This document shows, in pieces, positions 1 through 5,976 of a DNA stretch of 9,881 nt (position 1 is the first letter of the stretch; each line of letters begins with the position of its first letter). The translations under genes and the position numbers were made by a program. The notes under the pieces are model-generated. The model was given only the letters and a program-made list of their open reading frames with translations. It was not told where the DNA came from and did not search any database. Source of the stretch: JBEKCP01 sp050014815. GTDB lineage: Bacteria; Planctomycetota; Planctomycetia; Pirellulales; Thermoguttaceae. The stretch covers positions 1 to 9,881 of the forward strand of contig JBEKCP010000166.1 of NCBI GenBank assembly GCA_050014815.1, read 5' to 3'.

Positions 1-858
1 GACCGGACGCTCCGCGGCGAGAGCATCTTCGTGACGGAAGGGCGGTTGCTCTGCCGGCGGCTCTTGGCGAGCCGCTTCGAGGCGGAATCAGTCTTCGTGT
101 CCGAGGAGTACGCGGAGGAGTTCTCGCGGATCGTGCCCGAGGGCGTGCCGCTCCTGGTGGCCCCTGAGCCGCTGTTGCTGGCGGTCGTGGGGTTCAAGTT
201 CCACCGCGGGGCGTTGGCGGCGGGACGCCGCGGCCCTAAGCTCGGGCTCGATGAAATGCTGGCCCGCGCACTTCGCAAGGGGACAGTCCCATTTTCGGCC
301 TGTCCGTTCGGACAGGCGGACGAAAATTGGGACAGTCCCCCAGTTATTGACGCGCCGCTAAGGCTCGTCGTCTGTCCGGAGATCACCAAGCCGGAGAACA
401 TGGGCCTGATCTTTCGCACGGCGGCCGGCCTGGGCCTGTGCGGCGTCCTGCTGGGCGAGCGCTCGTGCGACCCGTTCTCGCGGCGATGCCTGCGGGTGTC
501 GATGGGCGCGGTGTTGGACATGCCCTTCGTCAAATCGACGGACCTCAGCGCCGACCTGGGCCGCCTGGCGGACTCCTGGGGAGTCGATCTCCTGGCGGCC
601 GTGCTGGACCCCGCGGCCGAGACGCTCCGGGACATCCGCTGGCCGCGGCGCGCCGGAGTGGTCTTCGGGAACGAGTCCGAGGGCCTCCGCCAGGAATGGC
701 TCGCCCTGTGTCCCCGCCGCGTGACCATTCCCATGCACCGGAGCACCGACTCGCTGAACCTGGGCGTCGCGGCAGCGATCGTCATGTACGAGATGATGCG
801 CGAGCTACCACTCGCCCGACTTCCGGATCGCCGCCGAGGAGACATCCTCGCGGAATAG
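1..858 (+). CDS. TrmH/SpoU-family RNA 2'-O-ribose methyltransferase, 5' end cut off by the window
   Basis: Frame 1 is open from the first base and reads LRGESIFVTEGRLLCRRLL, the usual start of the SpoU substrate-binding domain. The gene therefore begins upstream, and the GTG at 31 is internal. About 285 residues are present. The N-terminal L30e-like RNA-binding part runs to about base 270. The SPOUT catalytic domain follows, with all three motifs visible: ENMGLIFRTA (about 394-423), VVFGNESEGL (about 658-687) and IPMHRSTDSLNLGVAAA (about 727-777). Family members methylate the ribose 2'-OH of rRNA or tRNA using SAM; the target here cannot be named. The two domains are separated by an in-frame palindromic repeat (279-340) translated as KGTVPFSACPFGQADENW. 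The 3' end overlaps the convergent gene by 54 bp. The family is confident, the exact substrate is not. Confidence 0.93.
   Translation, partial: DRTLRGESIFVTEGRLLCRRLLASRFEAESVFVSEEYAEEFSRIVPEGVPLLVAPEPLLLAVVGFKFHRGALAAGRRGPKLGLDEMLARALRKGTVPFSACPFGQADENWDSPPVIDAPLRLVVCPEITKPENMGLIFRTAAGLGLCGVLLGERSCDPFSRRCLRVSMGAVLDMPFVKSTDLSADLGRLADSWGVDLLAAVLDPAAETLRDIRWPRRAGVVFGNESEGLRQEWLALCPRRVTIPMHRSTDSLNLGVAAAIVMYEMMRELPLARLPDRRRGDILAE
279..340. repeat. GGGGACAGTCCC-type palindromic repeat inserted in frame in the TrmH gene
   Basis: The outer arms (279-297 and 321-340) each contain GGGACAGTCCC and pair with each other across one central A:A mismatch, extended by ATTTTCG/CGAAAAT. Inside is a second perfect hairpin, CCTGTCC (299-305) with GGACAGG (310-316). 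A second member of the family, with perfect arms, lies at 3321-3397. The repeat keeps the reading frame open and sits exactly between the RNA-binding and catalytic domains. From memory, this kind of repeat is scattered through many planctomycete and deltaproteobacterial genomes and may be moved by REP-associated (Y1) transposases. No transposase is present in this window. Confidence 0.85.
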
Positions 859-1965
859 CTCGGGCGGGACCTCGCGCGAGATGCGGCGGAGCACGCCGGG
901 CACGTCGAGGTCTCCGAGACGCACAAAGCCCGTCCCCATGTCGCGGCCGAAGACGAGGAAGCGGCAGCCGCGCTGGGCGATCGCCTCCAGGGCTCGCAGG
1001 CATGCGGCCGCGTCGTTCGAATAGTATTGCGGCGACGCGATCCGCCGCAGCGTGTCAACGCCCACCAGGAACGTGGCGCCGGGAAACAGCCGCGATTTCT
1101 CCTCGAACGTGGCGGCCCGGCTCAGGCACACAGGCAGTTCGGCCGGCAACAGGCGGAACCGCCGCTGGATTTCGTAATAGTCAAGCGGCGGCTTGTCGAC
1201 GTTCCGGATCGACATTTCCACGGCCACCGGCAGCCCGAGGATTTCGCGGCCCACGTCGGCGATTCGGAGGTGGCCGGCGTGCGGCGGGTTGAAGGCCCCG
1301 GGCAAGATGGCCCGCGGCACCGGGGCTGCCGGGGCACCGGCCGGAGAACCGGCCGCCCCCTCGCCCCCGCTTGCCAAGACCATCTCGGCCTTGCCGAGAA
1401 GCAGGTCCCGCCAGGCCGGCGGCGCGATCGTCTCGTCGTGCTCGACTTCCTCCTCCCCGGCCAACGGCAGATCGAGTTGCACGGGGATCCCGCAGGCCCG
1501 GGCCGTTGCGTTCAGGAGCATGCGACTCACGACACGCTCCTCCTCGACGCGAGAGCGGAGGTCCTTCCGGAACTCCACAGACCAGGTGGCCGTCCGGCTG
1601 GCGGTCTGAAGGGCAACATGGGCCCGATGGGCGCCCCGCTTGGGGCGATCGGTCGAGAGACCGGCCGTCGCCGCAATGCCGGCCGCCAGATCGTCCGGCG
1701 CACCGTACTGTCTCGCCCGGCCCAATGCCACCACGGCCATCGCCCGGGCCGTCGGGGCGCCGCAGAACTGGTCGGGCCTTCCCCCCAACCAGGAGATGAG
1801 CGAGGCCTCGCTGTACGGCACCACGGCCTCCAGCAGCGTCCGCGAAGCGCCCGGCACCTCCAGCAGTTCGGCGATGGCACGGCTCCCGCCCCCGCTCATG
1901 GCCAGAACGACCTGCCCCGGGGCGTCGTGGATCAGTTGCACGAAGGAGTCCAGACTCGTGCTCAT
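805..1965 (-). CDS. CinA-C/PncC-like domain fused to a nucleotidylyltransferase (NMNAT-like) domain
   Basis: The protein has 386 residues. Residues 1-165 resemble the CinA C-terminal (NMN deamidase, PncC) fold: SGGGSRAIAELL at 24-35, VVPYSEASL at 48-56, TARAMAVVAL at 72-81 and GIAATAGLSTDRPKRG at 96-111. Residues 217-386 are a HIGH-superfamily nucleotidylyltransferase with GAFNPPHAGH at 223-232 (the G-x-F-x-P-x-H-x-G-H motif) and VSSAAIR at 375-381 in place of the usual ISST-x-IR. Family knowledge suggests a role in NAD or pyridine-nucleotide metabolism, but neither activity is proven. The canonical CinA Ser-Cys-Thr-Gly-Gly stretch reads SGGG here, so deamidase activity is uncertain. The linker (about 195-216) is Ala/Gly/Pro-rich and its DNA holds the hairpin GGCCGG-AGAA-CCGGCC (1339-1354). 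The start is the ATG at 1965-1963; no strong ribosome-binding site is seen. The stop (805-807) lies inside the convergent methyltransferase gene. Confidence 0.85.
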   Translation of the reverse strand: MSTSLDSFVQLIHDAPGQVVLAMSGGGSRAIAELLEVPGASRTLLEAVVPYSEASLISWLGGRPDQFCGAPTARAMAVVALGRARQYGAPDDLAAGIAATAGLSTDRPKRGAHRAHVALQTASRTATWSVEFRKDLRSRVEEERVVSRMLLNATARACGIPVQLDLPLAGEEEVEHDETIAPPAWRDLLLGKAEMVLASGGEGAAGSPAGAPAAPVPRAILPGAFNPPHAGHLRIADVGREILGLPVAVEMSIRNVDKPPLDYYEIQRRFRLLPAELPVCLSRAATFEEKSRLFPGATFLVGVDTLRRIASPQYYSNDAAACLRALEAIAQRGCRFLVFGRDMGTGFVRLGDLDVPGVLRRISREVPPELFREDVSSAAIRKSGEW

Positions 1966-1980
1966 TGCGCTGCTACCGCC

Positions 1981-2007
1981 CAGCGGGTGCGACGCTTCAA
2001 CCCGCTG
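1981..2007. repeat. Short inverted repeat in the leader of the CinA-fusion gene
   Basis: CAGCGGGT (1981-1988) is the perfect inverse of ACCCGCTG (2000-2007) across an 11-base loop. It starts 15 bases upstream of the start codon at 1965 and would lie in the 5' leader if transcription begins further upstream. It could affect translation or be one arm of a repeat cluster; nothing in the sequence decides. Confidence 0.5.
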
Positions 2008-2012
2008 CCAAT

Positions 2013-2038
2013 CCCCCCGACGCAGTCGGGGGGCTTTT
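2013..2038. repeat. C6-GAC-GCA-GTC-G6-CTTTT hairpin (terminator-like)
   Basis: A perfect 9-bp stem, CCCCCCGAC (2013-2021) with GTCGGGGGG (2025-2033), is closed by a GCA triloop and followed by CTTTT on the plus strand. It looks like an intrinsic terminator, but no plus-strand gene ends just before it. It shares its layout with a hairpin inside the kinase gene (4829-4853), so it is more likely a dispersed repeat. Confidence 0.75.
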
Positions 2039-2040
2039 CG

Positions 2041-2168
2041 ATCCCTAAATCCCTAAATCCCTAAATCCCTAAATCCCCAAATCCCTAAATCCCCAAATCC
2101 CTAAATCCCCAAATCCCTAAATCCCTAAATCCCTAAATCCCTAAATCCCTAAATCCCTTAATCCCTTA
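2041..2168. repeat. Octamer tandem array, 16 copies of ATCCCTAA
   Basis: Sixteen contiguous 8-bp units can be counted. Most are ATCCCTAA. Units 5, 7 and 9 are ATCCCCAA, alternating with the consensus, and units 15-16 are ATCCCTTA. The minus strand carries regular GGG or GGGG runs separated by four or five bases, which fits a G-quadruplex pattern. The array fills most of the gap between the divergent CinA-fusion gene and the kinase operon. The rest of that gap (2169-2298) is non-repetitive; no convincing promoter was found in it. Confidence 0.95.
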
Positions 2169-2298
2169 ATCCCATCCCCTCGAGTCCGCACTACGGGCGT
2201 CATTCTAGGCTCATATCTAATACCTCACAAGCCGCTCCAAGATTTGCCGTCCGCCGGCGAATGACCCTTTAGAGCGTTTTCCGTCTCATAACAGGTCC

Positions 2299-2304
2299 AG
2301 GAGG
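2299..2304 (+). promoter_or_regulatory. Strong ribosome-binding site of the first operon gene
   Basis: AGGAGG lies nine bases before the ATG at 2314. It fixes the start of the coiled-coil protein and marks the head of the operon. Confidence 0.8.
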
Positions 2305-2313
2305 ATCACTATC

Positions 2314-3111
2314 ATGATCAAGAAAGTCATTGTCATTGCGATGGGGGTGTTGTTGGCGGCCACCTTCCTGTTTGGCCGCAACGCCATCGGCTACCTTCGC
2401 ACGTCGGTGAGTTGGGTCCGCGAGTCGGCCCAAAACGCCGTGCCGGTCGACTTCCAGATCGACCATGCGCGGAACATGATCAAAGACCTCACTCCCGAGG
2501 TCCGCCAGAACATGCACGTTATCGCCAAGGAGGAGGTCGAGTTGAAGCGGCTGGAGGAGCAGATCGCCGCGGCCGAGACCCGACTGGCCAAGGAGAAGGA
2601 TCAGATGCTGCGCCTGAAGGAGGACCTGGCCGGGGGCAAGGGCCCCTTCCGATACGGCAATCGGACCTACACGGCCGACGAGGTCAGGGCCGACCTGGCC
2701 AATCGCTTCGAGCGGTACAAGACGGGCGACGCGACGCTGGCCAGCCTCAAGGCCATCTGCGAGGCCCGCGGGCGGAGCCTGGTTGCCGCCCGGCAGAGGC
2801 TCGACGGCACGCTGGCGGCCCGGCGGCAATTGCAGGTGGATGTCGAGAATCTCGATGCCCGCAGCCAAATGGTCGCGGCCGCCCAGACCACCAGCAACTT
2901 CCAGTTCGACGAGAGCCAGTTGGGCCGCGTGAAGGAGCTGGTCTCGAACCTCCGCACCCGGCTCGACGTGGCCGAGAAGCTGGCCAACGCCGAGACGGAG
3001 TTCCAGGGGGAGATCCCTTTGGACAAGCCTACCCCGCAGAACATCGTCGACCAGATCGGCCAGTTCTTCGGCCAGACCGGACCGGACGCCGCAAAAGTGG
3101 CCAAGCAGTAG
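2314..3111 (+). CDS. Membrane-anchored coiled-coil protein
   Basis: The protein has 265 residues. It begins with a positively charged MIKK and one hydrophobic segment (about 4-20), a signal anchor or uncleaved signal. The motif VPVDFQIDHARNMIKDL (about 43-59) comes next. Two long, charged, heptad-like helical stretches (about 64-106 and 142-230) are separated by PFRYGNRTYTADEV (111-124). There are no cysteines except Cys149 and no catalytic motif. From memory, close relatives are common in planctomycetes as uncharacterised proteins, sometimes labelled SMC-like or PspA-like; no enzymatic role is claimed. It is first in the operon and followed after 31 bp by the FHA gene, which suggests a structural or scaffold role near the membrane in the same pathway. 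A perfect AGGAGG supports the start. Confidence 0.85.
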   Translation: MIKKVIVIAMGVLLAATFLFGRNAIGYLRTSVSWVRESAQNAVPVDFQIDHARNMIKDLTPEVRQNMHVIAKEEVELKRLEEQIAAAETRLAKEKDQMLRLKEDLAGGKGPFRYGNRTYTADEVRADLANRFERYKTGDATLASLKAICEARGRSLVAARQRLDGTLAARRQLQVDVENLDARSQMVAAAQTTSNFQFDESQLGRVKELVSNLRTRLDVAEKLANAETEFQGEIPLDKPTPQNIVDQIGQFFGQTGPDAAKVAKQ

Positions 3112-3142
3112 AATCGTGCGTAACTGCCGAGGAAATGGTACC

Positions 3143-3895
3143 ATGGTATCGTTGGTCCAACACATTCAGGGGCTCGTCGCCATGGTGCTCGACGGTGCCA
3201 AGCCCGCCGCGAAGGAGGGGCCATTTGCCGGTACGGAGAAGTTCATGCTGTGGGTGGATGCCGTGGGAGGCTATCGCGTCTGCCTGGGGGAGGAGGTCGT
3301 GATCGGCCAGCCGTCGGAGAGGGAAAAGGGGACAGTCCCCATTTGCCGGAACGGCCCTTCGGGTGCTTTGCACAAATGGGGACTGTCCCCTTTTCCCGGC
3401 ACGGGGGCGGACATCCCGATCCTGGCCGACCTCTCCAGCCGCCACGCCCGCATCCGCCGCGACGGCGAGAACTACGTGATCGAGGCCCTGCGGGACGTAC
3501 TGCTGGACGGCCGACCCGTCCGCTCGTCCGGCTGGCTGGCCGACGGCAGCCGGATCGAGCTGGGCGAAGGGGTCCGGCTGGCCTTCCGCCGGCCGCACCC
3601 GCTGAGCGCGACGGCCCGGCTTGAACTCGTGAGCCGCCACCGGACCGAGCCGCCCTCCGACGCGGTGTTGCTCTGGGCCCAGACGTGCATCCTGGGCCCG
3701 AAGGCCCAAAGCCATGTCGTGTGCCGCGACTGGCCGGGAGAGGTCATCCTTTCGCGGCAAGCGGGGAGGCTATACTGCCATGCGCCGGGCGTGATGGAGA
3801 TCGACGGGGTTTGCGTCCGCGGGCGGGGACCGCTTGCCGGGAATTCCCGCGTCCGTGGCGAGGGATTCTCGTTCAGCCTGGAACCGATTGGATAA
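3143..3895 (+). CDS. FHA-domain protein with a repeat inserted in the FHA fold
   Basis: The ATG at 3143 is preferred over the in-frame GTG at 3116 because GAGGA (3129-3133) lies nine bases upstream; this gives 250 residues. An FHA domain spans about 41-150: GYRVCLGEEVVIGQ, then ADIPILADLSSRHARI with Ser98 and His101 of the S-x-x-H core, then VLLDGRPV. FHA domains bind phosphothreonine peptides, so this is a natural partner of the kinase encoded next. Two usual binding residues are changed: the Gly-Arg after the first strand is Gly55-Gln56, and the usual Asn-Gly is Asp122-Gly123. Residues about 60-86 come from a 77-bp palindromic repeat placed in the loop between the first strands. Residues 175-250 (LGPKAQSHVV onward) look like a second, degenerate FHA-like sandwich; this is tentative. 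No signal or membrane segment is seen. Confidence 0.85.
   Translation: MVSLVQHIQGLVAMVLDGAKPAAKEGPFAGTEKFMLWVDAVGGYRVCLGEEVVIGQPSEREKGTVPICRNGPSGALHKWGLSPFPGTGADIPILADLSSRHARIRRDGENYVIEALRDVLLDGRPVRSSGWLADGSRIELGEGVRLAFRRPHPLSATARLELVSRHRTEPPSDAVLLWAQTCILGPKAQSHVVCRDWPGEVILSRQAGRLYCHAPGVMEIDGVCVRGRGPLAGNSRVRGEGFSFSLEPIG
3321..3397. repeat. Perfect-armed GGGGACAGTCCCC palindromic repeat inside the FHA gene
   Basis: The arms at 3321-3345 and 3373-3397 are perfect 25-bp inverse copies around a 27-base centre that itself holds CCCTTCGGG. The element belongs to the family seen at 279-340. It is translated in frame as part of the FHA protein (KGTVPICRNG and KWGLSPFP are repeat-derived). Confidence 0.92.
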
Positions 3896-3905
3896 TACTA
3901 AGGTT

Positions 3906-3923
3906 GAAGCCGCTTGCGGCTTC
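3906..3923. repeat. GAAGCCGC/GCGGCTTC palindrome between the FHA and kinase genes
   Basis: GAAGCCGC (3906-3913) and GCGGCTTC (3916-3923) are perfect inverses around TT. It lies 11 bases after the FHA stop and ends 22 bases before the kinase start. There is no T-tract, so it is unlikely to terminate transcription. It may stabilise mRNA, tune kinase translation, or simply be another dispersed repeat. Confidence 0.65.
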
Positions 3924-3945
3924 GCAAAGGCCCAGGGGGGTTGCC

Positions 3946-5958
3946 GTGCAGCCCGAGGTCCGCAATACGATCGACGCGCCGGCCGCCGAAAGCGGATCGC
4001 CAGGTCCGCGCCCACTGGGCCCCTTCGTCTACGCAAGCGGCGCCCGTCCGCTGGAGGGCTACACGATCAAGCGGGGCGTCGGCCAGGGCGGATTCGGGGA
4101 AATCTACTACGCCACCAGCGACGCAGGCAAGGAAGTCGCCCTGAAGCTCGTCCGGAGGAACCTCGACGTCGAGCTCCGCGGCATCCGCCAGTGCCTCAAC
4201 CTCAAACACCCTAACCTGCTGGACCTTTACGATATCCGCCAGGACGCCCACGGCGACACGTGGGTCGTCATGGAGTTTGTCGCGGGCAAGTGCCTCGAGG
4301 ACGTGCTGGCCGCCCATCCCGCCGGCCTGCCGCTGGAGGAAACCCTCGCCTGGGTCCGCGGCATCGGCGCCGGCCTGGCCTACCTGCACCAGCGGGGGAT
4401 CGTCCATCGCGATCTGAAGCCGGGCAACGTTTTCTCGGAGGAAGGCGTGGTCAAGATCGGCGACTACGGCCTCTCGAAATTCATCTCGTGCAGCCGCCGC
4501 AGCGGTCACACCGAGAGCATCGGCACCGTCCATTACATGGCCCCCGAGGTGGCCACCGGCCGCTACGGCAAGGAGATTGACATCTATGCGCTGGGCGTCA
4601 TGCTCTACGAAATGCTCACCGGCCGGGTGCCGTTCGAGGGGGAGAGCGTGGGCGAAGTGCTCATGAAGCACCTGACGGCCCAGCCGGACGTCTCGATGCT
4701 TGCCGAGCCGTACCGGGGCATCGTTGCCCGCTCGCTGGAGAAGGACCCTGCGCGGCGGTTCCACAACGCCGGCGAGATGCTCGCTGCGCTGGGGGAGCCG
4801 TGTTGGAGTTCGTACCGCGGCGAAGGAACCCCCCCATGCAATGGCGGGGCTTTGGGAACAAAACCACCCGCAGCGCCGGTCCTTTGTGCCGAGGTCGTGC
4901 CGGATGCCGGCGTGCCACCGGAGCGGCCGCCTTCGATGTTCTCGCGGCGATTCCAAAGGATGTTCCCGCCCGGGGAAGAGCCGATCGCGCGGGGAGTCCG
5001 GGCGCTCGGGCGGAAGTTCGACGCCGCCTGGGCCCAGCGCAACTGGCCCAGCAGAATACTGCTCTTATTCCCACTGCTCCTGTTGGCGCCCGTCGCGATT
5101 TACCTTTCCATCCCGTTGGCGATCGCTTACCTCTTCTATCGCTTCGTGCGGATGCTCGTCCTGACGCCGGACCCCGGCCCCGGCGGCAGACCGTCGCCGA
5201 GTGTCGCGGCCTCCCCTCGCCCTCTGGGAGAGGGGCAGGGGGTGAGGGTATGTCCGCCGCCGCCGGCCCGCCCTGCGCCCGTCGCCCCGCCTGCGCCGCC
5301 GCCTCCTATCCCGGCCATCGTGCTCTCGGCCCGGGAACGCTTCACCGAGCTGATCGGCTCGCTGCTGACCGGGGCCATGGCTGCGGTGGTCATGTCCGTC
5401 GTGATGGTCGTCATCGTCGCCTATCACAACGGCACTCCCACATCCGAACAATGCGCCTGGATCGTCCTGGTGGGCATTGCCGGGACCTGGGGCGTGCTGG
5501 TGATCACGAAATTCTGCGAAGGCCGCGCGGAAGACCCTGTGCTGCGGCGGTTCCTCCTCATGATCCTCGGGCTGGGGCTCGGGCTGGCGGCCTGGCTGGC
5601 GGCCGACCTCCTGCTGGTCAACTTGCCGCCGCTCCCGGCCGTCCCGGCGCTGCGGCCAGGGGCGCAAAACTTTCACGCCGATGGGCGGCCGCTGCCAATG
5701 GCCTACATGGCGGTGTTCGGCACGCTGTTGCTCCTGTTGCGATGGTGGCGCCAGACCGCCCCGCTGCGCGACTCCCGGGTCCGTCTATGGTCGATCGCCG
5801 TCTCGTGCCTGGTGGCGATGGTGGTGGCCGGCGTCTGGGATTTCCCGCAACCGTGGCTGGTGATGGTGGCGGGCGTGATGTCGGTGTCCGTGCAGTTGGC
5901 CAGTCCGTGGGTGCCCCTGGACAAGCGGCTCCACCCGCAGCGAAAGACCGTCATTTAA
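3946..5958 (+). CDS. Transmembrane Hanks-type serine/threonine protein kinase
   Basis: The GTG at 3946 is chosen because AGGGGGG (3934-3940) precedes it by five bases and the kinase domain starts soon after; the frame is open further upstream but overlaps the FHA gene. The protein has 670 residues. The kinase domain spans about 39-283: glycine loop GVGQGGFG (44-51), VALK lysine 67, probable helix-C Glu76, catalytic HRDLKPGN (154-161), DYG (173-175, in place of DFG) and APE (199-201). All catalytic residues are present, so it should phosphorylate Ser/Thr in the cytoplasm. The C-terminal half is membrane-embedded: a long hydrophobic stretch at 371-406, a Pro-rich linker, then about six helices (469-493, 505-521, 536-558, 585-601, 614-631, 637-653). 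No extracellular sensor domain is seen. Two DNA repeats (4829-4853 and 5213-5248) are translated in the linkers. The next gene starts 18 bp downstream. Confidence 0.93.
   Translation: MQPEVRNTIDAPAAESGSPGPRPLGPFVYASGARPLEGYTIKRGVGQGGFGEIYYATSDAGKEVALKLVRRNLDVELRGIRQCLNLKHPNLLDLYDIRQDAHGDTWVVMEFVAGKCLEDVLAAHPAGLPLEETLAWVRGIGAGLAYLHQRGIVHRDLKPGNVFSEEGVVKIGDYGLSKFISCSRRSGHTESIGTVHYMAPEVATGRYGKEIDIYALGVMLYEMLTGRVPFEGESVGEVLMKHLTAQPDVSMLAEPYRGIVARSLEKDPARRFHNAGEMLAALGEPCWSSYRGEGTPPCNGGALGTKPPAAPVLCAEVVPDAGVPPERPPSMFSRRFQRMFPPGEEPIARGVRALGRKFDAAWAQRNWPSRILLLFPLLLLAPVAIYLSIPLAIAYLFYRFVRMLVLTPDPGPGGRPSPSVAASPRPLGEGQGVRVCPPPPARPAPVAPPAPPPPIPAIVLSARERFTELIGSLLTGAMAAVVMSVVMVVIVAYHNGTPTSEQCAWIVLVGIAGTWGVLVITKFCEGRAEDPVLRRFLLMILGLGLGLAAWLAADLLLVNLPPLPAVPALRPGAQNFHADGRPLPMAYMAVFGTLLLLLRWWRQTAPLRDSRVRLWSIAVSCLVAMVVAGVWDFPQPWLVMVAGVMSVSVQLASPWVPLDKRLHPQRKTVI
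4829..4853. repeat. C6-CAT-GCA-ATG-GCGGGG-CTTT hairpin within the kinase linker
   Basis: It has the same layout as the hairpin at 2013-2038: six C, three variable bases, a GCA loop, three complementary bases, a G-rich arm and CTTT. The variable trinucleotides differ (CAT/ATG against GAC/GTC) yet still pair. One C:C mismatch interrupts the outer stem. It is translated as part of TPPCNGGAL, about residues 295-303, just after the kinase domain. Confidence 0.7.
5213..5248. repeat. CCCTCTGGGAGAGGG-type hairpin repeat in the kinase gene
   Basis: The core CCCTCT (5220-5225) and AGAGGG (5229-5234) pair around GGG, with outer CCCCTC/GAGGG continuing the stem. From memory, this is a widespread repeat in high-GC bacterial genomes. 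Here it is translated as about SPRPLGEGQGVR in the Pro-rich linker between membrane segments. A related core lies at 6275-6291. Confidence 0.75.
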
Positions 5959-5976
5959 CGCAGTCCGAGGATCGCA

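Noticed and set aside
31..33. GTG at 31 as the start of the TrmH gene
   Set aside because: The frame is open to base 1 and the upstream residues match the family's conserved N-terminal domain, so the gene is cut by the window edge.
1339..1354. GGCCGG-AGAA-CCGGCC hairpin in the CinA-fusion linker as a further repeat family
   Set aside because: Only one copy is seen in the window and such GC palindromes arise easily by chance; noted in the gene entry only.
1027..2064. 345-codon plus-strand open frame
   Set aside because: It is antisense to the CinA-fusion gene, which has clear domain motifs. The frame is rich in Arg, Gly and Pro and runs into the octamer array, as expected for a high-GC shadow.
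2041..2168. Plant-type telomere repeat (CCCTAAA)
   Set aside because: The unit is eight bases, ATCCCTAA, not the seven-base telomere unit, and the surroundings are plainly bacterial.
3685..3945. Upstream extension of the kinase gene
   Set aside because: It overlaps the FHA gene, has no family similarity, and a good ribosome-binding site precedes the GTG at 3946.
3898..4956. 352-codon minus-strand open frame
   Set aside because: It is antisense to the kinase catalytic domain and has no recognisable domain.
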